This document shows positions 33,501 through 46,300 of a stretch of DNA of 64,000 bases, piece after piece; the first letter of the stretch is position 1; each line of letters starts with the position of its first letter. Both the position numbers and the translations under genes were made by a program. The DNA comes from Anthopleura xanthogrammica (lineage: Eukaryota > Cnidaria > Anthozoa > Actiniaria > Actiniidae), in assembly GCA_964019055.1 (NCBI GenBank), contig OZ025218.1:9244170-9308169 (forward strand). Direction: 5' to 3'. A model generated the notes under the pieces. That model worked only from the letters and a program-made list of their open reading frames with translations. It was not told the DNA's origin and made no database searches.

Positions 33501-34440
33501 TTATAAAAGACAATGCTCCGACAAGTAAAAAGAGTTTAAATTGATGAACTCCATTAAACATCATTACTCTGGTGGGCGTAATGTTAACACATTGAAAGGG
33601 AACTGACTTAAATAGTTGGCATATGTTTAAGCATTGACCATTCATAACCCTTCCTCATACAGCTTGTTTTTTGTTTTTTTTGTGGTTTCTTTATTTTCAA
33701 TATCAAAGACATAAAAACGTACGCAAAGCCTTTTTAAAAGCTTCTAGTAGTACACTGCATTTATATTAAGTTATGTTAAGCTAAACACTTAACCTCACAT
33801 CCAAAAAGGACCTGCTCTTCTAAATACACAGGAGCGGAGGGGAGGGGGTTGGGGCTACAATGGCAAATATGGGATGATTTTTAACTCTAAAAGTAATATA
33901 AAGGACTATAGCCCTCCTAGACCCTGTACACTCCGACCTCTGTGTCCACGCTCTCATCATTACTTGTTTATAATAATTATCTATATAATTTTCGTTCACG
34001 GTAATAAAACCATTTAATTTTTATCCCAACTTTTGAAAATAGAAATTTTAATGCCAAATTTCTGTTCTGTATTTCCAGTGTTAGTTTTGAACCTCAATTA
34101 GAGTTAGCTTGGGCTTCCTGTGCCGACTACCGCTGAACCGTGCTGGCTCAAACCAATTTGGGGCTACTGAGCTCAGGGGTTTTAAGACACCAAAAATTCG
34201 TATTTTATCAGCCTCAACTTAAAACACTTTGTTTAAAATAACATAAAAATGGCCTTCAATAGCGTTTTTTTTTTTGTCCAGAGGTTGACCGTCCAAAAGT
34301 ACAATTGACACAGGAAGCCCAAACAAGTCTTCTGTTCCTGCTTTGCTTTATTTGAATAGCTAGATACTGATCAGGTAACTGGCTTCCATACGCCATTAGA
34401 ACAATCCTGATATCATTCATGTGCTGTTTCGCCAATGCAA
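27530..34440. other. Intergenic region between genes C and B
   Basis: Nearly 7 kb without a domain-bearing exon on either strand. It holds a half MITE-C at 28116-28164, a short (ATT)n at 29456-29476 and a dispersed repeat at 33391-33600. Overlapping open frames on both strands at 28620-29024, and a minus frame at 30994-31215, show no known motif. The gene C promoter should lie in its first kilobase. Confidence 0.45.
28116..28164. mobile_element. MITE-C half copy
   Basis: ttgttttgtgcttcaaattg agctgctttgacgtcacttg aaaggggtcta matches the right arm of the family only. Confidence 0.7.
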
Positions 34441-34441
34441 C

Positions 34442-34592
34442 AGACACACGGTGCAACATTGCGCGCAATCAATGTTGCGAACCAAGTCACAAAACGCAAT
34501 TTGTTGCACGCAATGTTGCAAAGTAGAAAACGATCCTACTTCAGCAACATTGCTTGAAATATTGCTCGCAATGTTGCACCGTGTGTCCTCGC
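34442..34592. mobile_element. MITE-F, palindromic, GTTGC-rich
   Basis: acacacggtgcaacattgcg cgcaat on the left is complementary to attgctcgcaatgttgcacc gtgtgt on the right, with tgcaacattgc motifs throughout. A related structure with gagcaac/gttgctc ends is at 36203-36305. It lies downstream of the gene B stop codon. Confidence 0.7.
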
Positions 34593-35086
34593 CTTAAGAG
34601 CGCCAGATTACTGAGTCGTGTTTGGGTTTTGTCGGGATGGCGTTAAAGACACGCTGGTTACAGAACCAGCCCACCTAGGCTTGCTACAAGTCTCCAACTC
34701 TCTTTTCTCTTCTCTGCCATGGAAAGAGAATTGGCGAGCGCAAAGCGCGTGCGTGTTACGAGCGACGGAATCAATCTTTCCGTTTCGCGCCAAAAATGTC
34801 GCCAATCTTGACTGATTGTCTGTTTGATATAATTTATTCACTAACCTGAAAAAAACCGTCGGCAAATTTGGCGCGAAGCAGAGATGAAATTCTTCAGTTA
34901 CGCCAATAAAAAGGAGCAGAGGGATTTTAAAAAGTCTACAGCTCACCATACACATGCATGATAAGGCCCGTCACACTAATTACGTTAGGGCGTCGTTCTC
35001 CTTATTGATTTCCATTACGTCATCATTCCTATTCTCTCTATTACAAACATTGAACTACCTACTTTCACCTTATAAAACTCTGTTCA

Positions 35087-37323
35087 TTATTTCTCTTTCT
35101 TTCCTGGTGAATACTTTTTGAGCGCGTCCAGCCATTTATCTGGGTTACCTACTAAAAATGAATTCCTTAATGGCGGTGAAACTCTGCCCTTGACTTGACA
35201 AAGGAGAGTGACTCTTGAGGAAGGGTAGCCATCTGGTGTTGGTCGAATAACCAGTCCTGATATCATAGTCTCGTATCTACAAAGAAAATGTACAAATGGT
35301 ATGAAATGGGAAAACAAATTGCTAACAACAAAAGTGACTTCCAGCCCCGTGTGGAATCTTTTAACTTAATGGCAAGTTTCCAATAGAATTGCAATGGAAT
35401 ACTCGCTGGCTGATAGCACATGAAGGGCAGTATTTGCCTGTCATTGTAGGCTGGTAATGAGATTCATGAGATTCATTCAGCTGATTGATACTAAGCAATA
35501 GAATACTCTCTGGTTGACAGCACATGAAGGGCAGTGCCTGTATGTCATTGTAGGCTGGTAAAGGGATTTATTCAGCTGATTGATACCAAGCAATACATAC
35601 TCTCTGGTTGACAGCACATGACGGGCAGTGCCTGTATGTCATTGTAGGCTGGTAAAGGGATTCATTCAGATGATTGATACCAAGCAATAGAATACTCTCT
35701 GGTTGACAGCACATGACGGGCAGTGTTTGTCTGTCATTGTAGGCTGGTAATGAGATTCATTTAGCTGATTGATACCAAGCAATAGAATACTCTCTGGTTG
35801 ACAGCACATGACGGGCAGTGTTTGTCTGTCATTGTAGGCTGGTAATGAGATTCATTCAGCTGATTGATACCAAGCAGTATGTTCAAAATGAGTCAACTTA
35901 TTAGGCGTTACTTTACATGAAGCAACTTATTCACCTGAGTGGCTTTCCTTTTGAAAGTAAAGAACTATCAGGATGATCAGCTACACTCCAAACACTCGCG
36001 TGGTAAGGTTCATCGATATCCACGTCATCGAGAACTGCTAGAGTAAGGCCTTGCTTCTTCATCGAGCTGTCAACAACACATATACATTATCATTATTGCA
36101 CTTGTGTTTGCAAGAAAAATGCACGTCCAGAAACATGCGACTCATATGATCATTGCCTTAGTGTAAGATTCAAAAGTGTTCAGGTTGTGATAGTTCAGTG
36201 AGGTGTGGTAATACGAGCAACAATATTGTGCAATTTATTGCAACGCAATATTGTTGCGCTGCAAGTTGCTAATTATAAGTGAATGTTGCTCGTATAACCA
36301 CCCCGCGCGCAACACATTTTTTTTGTTGCAGAGAGAAGAAAGAGCTTCTACTTTATGCAACAAAGTCGCGCGACAAAATTTTATGTGGAAAAAGATTGCG
36401 CGTTAAATAGAGACGTTAAGAGAGTGTTGTCTTGTTCTTACCAATGAAGCACGTTAAAGTTGTAGCTTTGCTCGATGAAGGTTATGTTGTCAAATGTCTT
36501 GTCCCATGCTTTTCGAGTTTCCCAGTCAGTAATGCGCCGTACCGCTGTTGGAAAGAAACAAAGAATCAACAATTTTCCAGAGACATTTTAATAATGTCAT
36601 TATCAATCGAGGTGACTTTATTAAGCGGACATCTTCGGGACCCTGTCTGGTGTCAGCTAAACGAAAGTGTACTAAATTATGGCATTGTATAATTTACCTT
36701 CGTCATAAGCGATCTTTTTTAACGTGATAACTGTCTAGAATTACAAGGAAGAATATACTTTAGTAAGTACGATAGTATAGCATAATAATGATTATAATGA
36801 AATGCTGAAATGCACGTTTGACTTCGGAATGAACTAAAATAGGCTAATATCGGCAATCATCTACGTGTCTTTAATAACAGAACTGTTAGCTACTCTGCGA
36901 GTTCTAGGTACCTGGCTAGGTACCTGCAAGCATCGTGATAGACCCCTTGCAGCAGGTCGGAATGCAGCTCAAAAGATTTGGAGGACAAAATAATAGGTTC
37001 TTAATTCTCAGGAGATTGAAATTTTTGAGCTGCTTTGACGTCACGTGCAAGGAGTCTCTACCAGCTATTACATGAACAAACCTTTATAATAGGCGGTCCA
37101 CCGTCTACAGCTGTTCCCTTCCACATTTCATAGTCTCGTGTCTTCTTGATTCTGGTCCAACCAGGAAGAGTATCATCTTCCCATGCCAGGAGCCGCTCAA
37201 TATCATCACCGCTGACCGCATCATACGGTGACTGTAGTAGGTCGAGCCCACTGAACCTTCGATTGGTCACGGGATCTAGGTTGATTTGATCCAGTGAATC
37301 AACCCTCTCGCTGAAACTGGATT
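35087..37323 (-). CDS. Gene B START domain exons
   Basis: Exons 37323-37082, 36734-36698 (37 nt), 36544-36442 (103 nt), 36066-35935 and 35276-35087. Landmarks: WTRIKKTRDYEMWKG, GGPPIIK, TVITLKKIAYDE, RRITDWETRKAWDKTFDN, then SMKKQGLTLAVLDDVDIDEP, and the last exon with ETMISGLVIRPTPDGYPSSR, VTLLCQVKG, FLVGNPDKWLDALKKYS and a lysine tail. The RD pair that START proteins keep after the central strand is replaced by KKQGL, so lipid specificity may differ from gene C. Confidence 0.88.
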
Positions 37324-40300
37324 CTAAAATGAAATCAAAATTGAATGAAATTTTTATTAAAACTACTTGAGAAGAAACTATTACAGTGCAGTACTTAGTT
37401 GTGGTCTGCGGTTTATTATGCCAGCCAAAGCTATCCGAATATATCCTTTTAACTTTGGCGTAATGTTTCCCATTTCAGACTACGTGTCATTCATTATTCC
37501 CTTGAGTATCATTTCATGTTTAACGGTTGCATTTGGTTGCACATGAGAAGACACATGAATATGGATATAACTCAAACAAAGAATCTTATTCTCAAGAGAA
37601 TAACACGTGGTCTGATCATGAAATGGGAAAACATTACGCCCAAGGTGAAGAGTTTATAGACGGGTTTCATGGTGGCCATGTTAGAGGGCAAAACAATAGG
37701 AATTTTCTCCTTTGGGAAATGGAACCTCTTGTCATGTGAAAATATTGCATCGTTCCTGCTCTACAACAGGGTTGCCGTGAAACCATTCTATCCAATAGTT
37801 GCGCAATATACGTACCCATGGCAACCTGTACCACTGGGTCCAAGGGATGTAGATGTTCACACGATGCTCTTGCAGCGAAGGGTACTGGTCGATTACCAAA
37901 ACCATTCAGTAACAAGATATCTGGCTCACTCTTACTCTTCTCTGCTGATGATGGTGTGAAGAATTCTGGCTCACTCTGGCTAATGTCTGCCGAGGATGGG
38001 GTAAGGATAGATCCATCTGAATGTTAAGGGAGAAACGCTATCAACAAGGTTGGCAAACATGGTTTTAATTCGCAGATGAAACCCTGAAACAACCTCTGGG
38101 CTGATCTAAGTCAGAGCAAGGCTAACTCACAGATCCAACCTTGAAACAACCTCTGGGTTGATCTAAGTCAGGGCAAGGGTAACTCACAGAACAAATCCTG
38201 AAACAACCTCTGGACTTATCTAAATCAGAGTCAAGTCAAACTCAGTACGGAAAGGAGGATAGCGCAAGCTTACCTTGACTATCGTGAGTATGTGCGCATT
38301 GGTCGTCGTGATGTTCGTGATGTTCGTGATGTTCGGGATGTTCGGGATGTTCGTGATGTTCGTGTTGTTCGTGATGTTCGGGATTTTCGTGATGTCCGTG
38401 ATGTTCTCGGCCGCGTTCGTGACGTACTCGGGTCGTGATCGTCCTGATAGTCACAGTACGAGTTTGGTCCATGGCTTCTTCAATCATGTCATCGTCCAGT
38501 TTGGCCAGCGGTGCACCTCCATCTAGCTGTTCTATCAAAGGTTTCTCCTCTTTGCTTTCATTGTCCAATCCATCTGATAACGAACCACTCGGAGAATCAC
38601 CCCACATATCTTTAAAAAAAAACACACAAAACAAATTAGAATCCAATTATTTTCCTCTCGAAAGAACAAATATTAAGACTGCAGAGACTTCTGGGCAATC
38701 ACCCAGTGAAAAGTAATAATTTTTTTCATACTTTGAATTTCGTAGTTTTTCATTTGTTTTAAAATACGCGAAGCGTAGAAACGAGTTATTGTGAGGGGTC
38801 TGAATATGCAAATGTGTCACTCACTCGCTCACTCACTATGCTGTTAGCAGATCAATATTTAAACGTTGATTCATCGTCTTACGTCATCTGCTTACGAACT
38901 TTACGCGAATCTTCGCTTTGATTCGAACGTTGTACGAATACGAAGTCATATTTTGAAATTTATTTCGAACTTGACCCGATAGCCTTAATTCGATGTCTAC
39001 GCTTATCTCTAATACCGCTTAGCTAGTGGGCGCGACTGCGATACGGTATATAATAACTACAATAGAAATATTGCCTAGAAGAGCTTTCGGACTTAATTTC
39101 TATGTTATTAAATGCTTCGTACTGATCGTTATATTATTCTCTGCTCATTAATTTATCAATCATGCTGTTTTTTTTCTGGAGTCTTCGATTCAAATACACC
39201 ATGCAATATTAATAGTAATGCCATTTGCACGCAAACTCAATTCTACAAAACAGCTTTTAGCACAATATATCAAACTAGAAAAACGTGTGATACGTAAGCC
39301 CTTGTGAATGGATGGACCTTTCTCATGCGGAAGCCATGTTGACTGGAACTATATAATTTGAAAAAGTTAAGAAAGGGTTATATTCCTGTGGGAGAACATG
39401 GCTACTACGTAAAAGGACCAGGATTGATCCGAAGAAGCCCATGAAGAGCCTCAAACTGTGATGTGCTGCAGTTTTACTTAATATATAATTTATATTTTGT
39501 GCTGGGTTTCGTTAATACTAAAAAAGATGGAGATGAATGGAGATGGTGATCAGAGTGTTCTAGATGTGTCTGGAGCGAAGGGAAATAATCAATTTAACTT
39601 TAAAACGTATCATTATCATCATCATCATCATTATTATGGTATCTTTATTTTTTTTCCTCTGTCGTTTTCAATTACAATAACAAGCGGGTCATGCCTTGGC
39701 TTTGTTACTAGTATAATAATAATAATAATTATTATTATTATTATTATTATCATTATTATTATTATTATCATCATTGAGCTGTAATGGTATACATGAAGCA
39801 CAAAAGATAGGAATAATATAAGTAAGTTGAACACCGTGAGATAAAAAAAAGTATACTCAAAACAACAAATTTTCTTGGCGAGAAAAAGGTGTCAAATTAA
39901 TCATGAGCATTTGAAATATACACCGCATTATATCGGGAACAGTAGTACACAATAAATGATATATAGCTAATGCGAAGAGGATACATCTTGATATCACAAT
40001 GGGAATGCAATCAATGTATTGCGGTCACAACTAGCGACCGACATCGAGGAAGAGACTAGAAGCACAAATGGTCCAGCAAATACTTGACTGAGTAAGGAGA
40101 TTTATAAAGTGAAGAATATCTCAAGTTATGATGAGGATTATTCCTAGTGCTGCCCTTGAAGACGGCGGTCCTTCTGTGAAACTAAATGAATTTCAAAATA
40201 TTTCATACACTCAGCTTAAACCCATTTTGTATCTCACACCTTCTTCAGACAATTCTAGAATTTTAACTGAAGTGAAAACGAAATGATGAACCAATTTTAA

Positions 40301-43300
40301 AACTATTAGTTTTGACTAAGTGTGACTATAATACGTACGAAGCAATATATAAGTGCCTCATTTCCTTTTCAATATACGAATGGGTTTCTGTGTTTTTTTG
40401 TTTTTTTTTTGGAATCGTATTTCTTTAGATCTTTTAAGCTCAACTATTCAATTCAGTTATATAAGGGTCTACTAAAGGTGAACTGAAAATTGGTTAATAG
40501 TATGGCGATCTTTCAAGAAAAAAAAAAAGATAACTTAAAGGAAAAAGCAAGTAAAAAGAAAGATATGAACCGACAGAAAATAGAAAAGAATCCGGCGAAA
40601 ATTGATGCAGAAAGGATAAGAATTATAGGTGAATATTTTTTAGCTTTTATCTCGAGAAAAGTCAGCTGAAATATGGCGTTTTCTGACAGATGATGTTTGA
40701 CTGAAAAAAATAAGCGAAAAATATAAAAGAAGAAAATTCAATATAGATGTGTAAGATAAAGATGATATACTTCGTATTTAGCAAACAAAACGGAACAAAA
40801 ATACAGAAAAGACAAGGGGTGATAAAAATTAAACGTCACAGTCGAATTTCGTAGTATAAGTATTCTTCATAGTTATAACTTACACTTTCATCGCCACGCT
40901 ATTTGTTTTAATATTGGCTGTTTTGTTCAAAAGGATCATGATAAGAACGTCAAATTGTTTCAATCCAATTCAAATAGAATCCACACAAAATCACAATTTA
41001 AATGGTTCGCCGACTTGTGGTGAGAATTTGAAAACCATGAATATACACTTAGGCCTCTATTTTTGGAACAGAACTAGTGGATAACGATAAGATGCGTTTA
41101 TACAGCAAAATTTTGAGACAAAACAAGGGCATACAAAGGGTTCTTTGGTCATACAAGGTGTTATCGGAAAACTAATCTTCTATGCAAATTTGCAGGCATC
41201 ACTGCGTGAGAAATAACCTACGACAAACAGACGAACATCTACTTCTGTAAACGAACTAAAAAAAGGAAATATAATTTTTCATCTTTTATTTTTCTCTGCG
41301 TCTTTCTTCAGTTGAAGTAGCTTGATTCGATTGAGTATTTTTCTAGTTTCCGTGAAAATATAACTAGTTGAATAGGATGACAAAATGACAAAGAGAAAAG
41401 GATGTCATTTTTTGATTCTTTTTTTCGCGTCGTCTGCTGGCGAGCTCAACAAACTAGAATTAATTAAATCATACCAGCCATCTGTGTGCTGTGTTTTCGA
41501 GTGTAGACTATGGATCTGATAGACGGAATAACACTCGGGCTAACTGTCATATACTCTACATATATATAAATATATATACATTTTAATCCTAATATAGTCA
41601 TAAGGTAAAAAGAATTCGAAGTGTGCTTACCGTTATAGACCCGTCGTGGAACATAAAAGTAGTCAGGAGTCTCATAACCGAGCGTGACTTTCTTATTTTT
41701 CTTTCTCCTCATCTCTACTCGTTGTTCCTCGCGTAGTTTCCTCGCTTCTGCTTCAAACTCAAGCTTTGTTTTTACCTCCATGAGTCGTTTCAAACTACCC
41801 TCATCGTCCACAGACTTTGATACTTCTCTTTCTTCGTTTATGCCCGTCTGTTTGTTTACTATACCGTTTGGTTTGGCAGGTGTACTGGTCTCGAGGCTCT
41901 CAAATATCTTCTCCATTACTTCCGTCTCAACGTCATTGGTCAGTTTTTCCTGTTCGAATTCACCCTCGTTCTCGTCATTCGATCCTTTGATCTCGATATC
42001 TACTTGTTCAAAATCTTTCACCTCTTTTTCTTGTTTCATTCTTTCTTCCTGTTCATTCTCTTCCATTAGTGGGTCTTCTTGATCTTCAATCTTTGCTTTT
42101 ATCTCGTCCTCATCCAATGATTGTTTTTCTTCATTTTTCACTTCTTGTTTCGATTCACTCTCTTCCACTGGTCGGGTCTCTTTTACCTCGAACGTAATAG
42201 CGGTCGTTCCGTTTTCTGCCATAATTTCTGTGCGACAAAAAAAATATTTTTCTTAGATTATCAAAATCTCCTTGTTTTTTAATTAGCATAAAAATGGCAT
42301 AATATAAACGGACGAATGCTTTGGAAGGGAAAAGAATATAGAAAGTTAGAATTTCGCATGTTGGCCCATCTATTCGACTGCCTGGAAACCGTACAAGACA
42401 ACAGACCACCGGGGGATCCCCTCCCATACCATCGTTTTCTCCTACACGGCTCACCCACCGTATAATCGCGACATGAGGTTCTGAAAATTTAATATCTATA
42501 AGAATAGAAAGAAAATATTTTGATAGACAACCCCCTGTGTTTGTGGATATTAAACTTGGTAGTGTTAATAAGCCGAAGACTTTTTATTTATTTCGTTCGT
42601 TCATTTTTTATTTAGTTTATGAAAGATGAGATCAATCATAATGACTGGCAAATATTCAAAAATAAATACCTAGGTGTATGATGGCGAAATTTGTTTTCCT
42701 TCATTGTTATTTCAATTGCCAACCGGAAATTTATTGGACAATCCAACAAAGCAAAGTGACAAAACCTATTTTTAAAATGTTTGGCACATTAACATCACAA
42801 TGGCAATGTTTATTAACATTACGTTCGCCTATTTAGAATGTAAGGGCCTTAAAATAGAATCAACAAATCTTATGTTACAATAAATAAATAATATATTGAG
42901 TTACATTTGAAAATGAATTCTAATGTAAGATAAAATAAAAAAAAGAATTAATCCTTCTTGTACATTCTGGCGAGAGGGTGAGAGGGTGCAAGAAAATTAC
43001 CCAGTGACCAAGGTATATACATATATATATATATATTACATCAACTAAAAATTATTAATATCTACGACATTTTCCTTAAAATTGATAATATTTATTACTT
43101 ATATAGCGCAAACCAACATGCAATGATTTGATCAAATGCGCTTCTTAAAATTTCTTAAAATTAAGAAAAATAAAGAAGCAAAAAGATGCAACAATTCTAG
43201 ATGCATGTATAGTAGCTTTGCAGATGGTTTATAAGCTGTGATATTATTTCTTTTTTCTTTTTTTTGTTGTTGTTGTTTTGTTTTGTTTTGGTTTTTTTTT

Positions 43301-46300
43301 TTTTTTTTTTTTTTTTTTGTCATCTGGTTTTAATTCACTTTTAAATTTCCTCAGGCTACGCATGTACACTGGAATATTTATTGTTTTAGGTTTTTTCAAT
43401 TCATGGAAAAAGGTGAAACCATCTTCTTCCTTTCTCTTTTTTCTTACCTAGTACCCTACCCCCTAGGCACCCACCATTTCCTCCCCCTCTTCTCTCCCCC
43501 CACCCCACCCCCTTGTGTGTTAGTAATTTCTAATTAGGTAGAGCCTTGCATATTTTATTTCTGGTGTTTTTGTGGCTGGATACTTGTTTAACATTGCGGT
43601 TGTGCAGAGCCGACTTTTTAATTAAGAATTATCAGCTCGAACATGAATCCTTATCGCTAAGCAGCATTCAAACGAAATTATGTTTCTCAGACCATGAACA
43701 AGTGAAAATCTCCTTAATTAACGAGGAAATTTCTAAGCAGGATTGCGTTTTCATAGCAAAACGTTTTCATTATTGCTTAAAATTAGTTTTAGATTCTATC
43801 AAACCCTGAAACAACTTCTGGGCTGATCTAAGTCAGTGCATGCATGGCTAACTCGCAGATTAAACCCTGAAACAACCTCTGGGCTGATCTAAGTCAGGGC
43901 ATGGCTAACTCACAGATTAAACCCTGAAACAACCTCTGGGCTGATCTAAGTCAGGGCATGGCTAACTCGCAGATTGAACCCTGAAACAACTTCTGGGCTG
44001 ATCTAAGTCAGGGCATGGCTAACTCACAGATCAAACCCTGAAACAACCTCTGGGCTGATCTAAGTCAGGGCATGGCTAACTCACAGATCAAACCCTGAAA
44101 CAACTTCTGGGCTGATCTAAGTCAGGGCATGGCTAACTCACAGATTAAACCCTGAAACAACCTCTGGGCTGATCTAAGTCAGGGCATGGCTAACTCACAG
44201 ATTAAACCCTGAAACAACCTCTGGGCTGATCTAAGTCAGGGCATGGCTAACTCACAGATCAAACCCTGAAACAACCTCTGGGCTGATCTAAGTCACGGCA
44301 TGGCTAACTCACAGATATAGAACCCTGAAACAACCTCTGGGCTGATCTAAGTCAGGGTACGAATAATGCACTACCCCTTGCTTCTCAAGTTTCAAATTTT
44401 ATAACTGTTTTACAAACTGTCTCAGAGATTAAAGAACACTAGGCGACTTATTTCATTTATTCAACTCGCAGACACAACTACGCCTGCTAAAAGATCTTAA
44501 ACCCCGACTCATAACTAACCTATTGTATTTGACAACCACCAAGTATACACTTGTCTCCCAAGTTATTATTAAAAAACCGAGCCAAACAAACTTCTCAGTG
44601 AATGTTTAAATTTTATCTTATAACTCCGCGGAGATAGCCATTTAGAAATTGTATAGAAAATTCTCACCGGCGTTAGATTCTAAGTATGGCAAATTTCTAG
44701 TACTGCAATCTTGTAAGCGGTCTGCTTCAGTCATATAGATAAAAATCCTTACCAACCAAAGATGGCGGCCATCAAAGGTCATACAACGGAACCAATTTTC
44801 TCAAGTTGATAAGAAAGGCTTTGAGATTAATACTTCAAAAGTCGGAATAAGAAATTCCTTGTCTTTGAAGAATCATTTTTTTTAATGGAAGCTGATAACT
44901 AGGATAATATATTATATATTATTATTATATTATTAGGATAATATATCTTAATTAAAGGTATGTAGCATCACCTAGTAAAGCAGAAAACCGTTTAAAGTGT
45001 TCAGCAGAGTAATAACACAAAAAAAAATATTATAAATTCTTAAATGGAAAATTGTTTTAAATCTTATTTGGAGTAAATGAGAAATGAGAAATAGAAAAAT
45101 GGAAAATATTAATGAAAATAAACAATAGACAATTCCCGAATTCGCTTGAGTGACATTAGAAACCTTTTAAAAGCTAGAATGGAGACGTGAGACCCGAGGT
45201 TTCAGAACTGTATAGGTTAATGATAGAGGAAGATCTGGAAATAGGTGTTACTTCTTGATCCGAGACGTGAACGACGTGCAATTGCTGAATATCGCATCCT
45301 TGCGAGAACGATTTCGTCTTTTCTCGTTCAGACACTGATGTTACCGTTGTAGATTACGATTTGCTTAAAGTCCCTAATGCCTCGAAGTCGAGGTTTGACT
45401 TGATAAAATACAGTCATTGTATGAACACATTAAGCCAAACTTCGACTTGGAGCCATTGTTTCGTGGTCACTCAAGCAAACACGGAAAACGTCCGTTATGT
45501 TTATTCATTAGATCTTGTGAAGCTTTTCAGTCCCATTTAATTTTGATTCTGGATAACTAATTCCCTGGATCACGACTCCAATAAACGCAGTAATTTGTTG
45601 CCACAGTTTTGTTGGGACTCACAAAACACGTTCAAAAATATGATATTCAAATCTTTTGATTCACCAAATACTTTATTGGAAGGAATAAAATAATGTATCA
45701 TAAACGACGTTCTTACCTTTCAGAAATAATAAGAACATTTTGGTAGAAATGCTGGTCAGTTCACTACTCAACAACGTTATAATCGAATCTACAGCACTAT
45801 TAATACTGATCCTTTTGAGGTTTAACGCAATTTTATTACATTTTATTCCGGAGAGCCTCGCTAGAATTTTAATATCGCGAACGTGGCTTATTATAAGTTG
45901 TGAAAAAAATATAACCATTTGAAATGATTTTTTTCGTATTCACCTGGTGGTGCAGGACTTCCATAGATCTCTACTCTCAGGCATGGCCATTGGAACCAAG
46001 CAGTGGGCCAGAAACGAACATAACGAGCTTTTATTTTTGGATCAAGTTTTCTCTTCACTGCGGTGACGCTGTCTGTATTGCCTTGTAGAACCTGAAAGAT
46101 AAGAAAATTATTGCGCATAATTAATTTTGCCAGTGAATGAATTCTTGCCGACAGAAAGCTCGAAAATCATAAAATGGCTTCCTGCTTTGACGTCATGAAA
46201 GTTGAGTGTGTTGAGTACAACATTCATTTAGCTAGCAGTCTTCTGATGAAATTAATTCTTAAGGGTTCTCTAAACCCTCCTCCTCCTCCTCCTCCTCCTC

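Noticed and set aside
38275..38526. Plus-strand MFVMFVMF frame as a membrane protein
   Set aside because: Antisense of the His/Glu repeat exon of gene B; hydrophobicity follows from the repeat.
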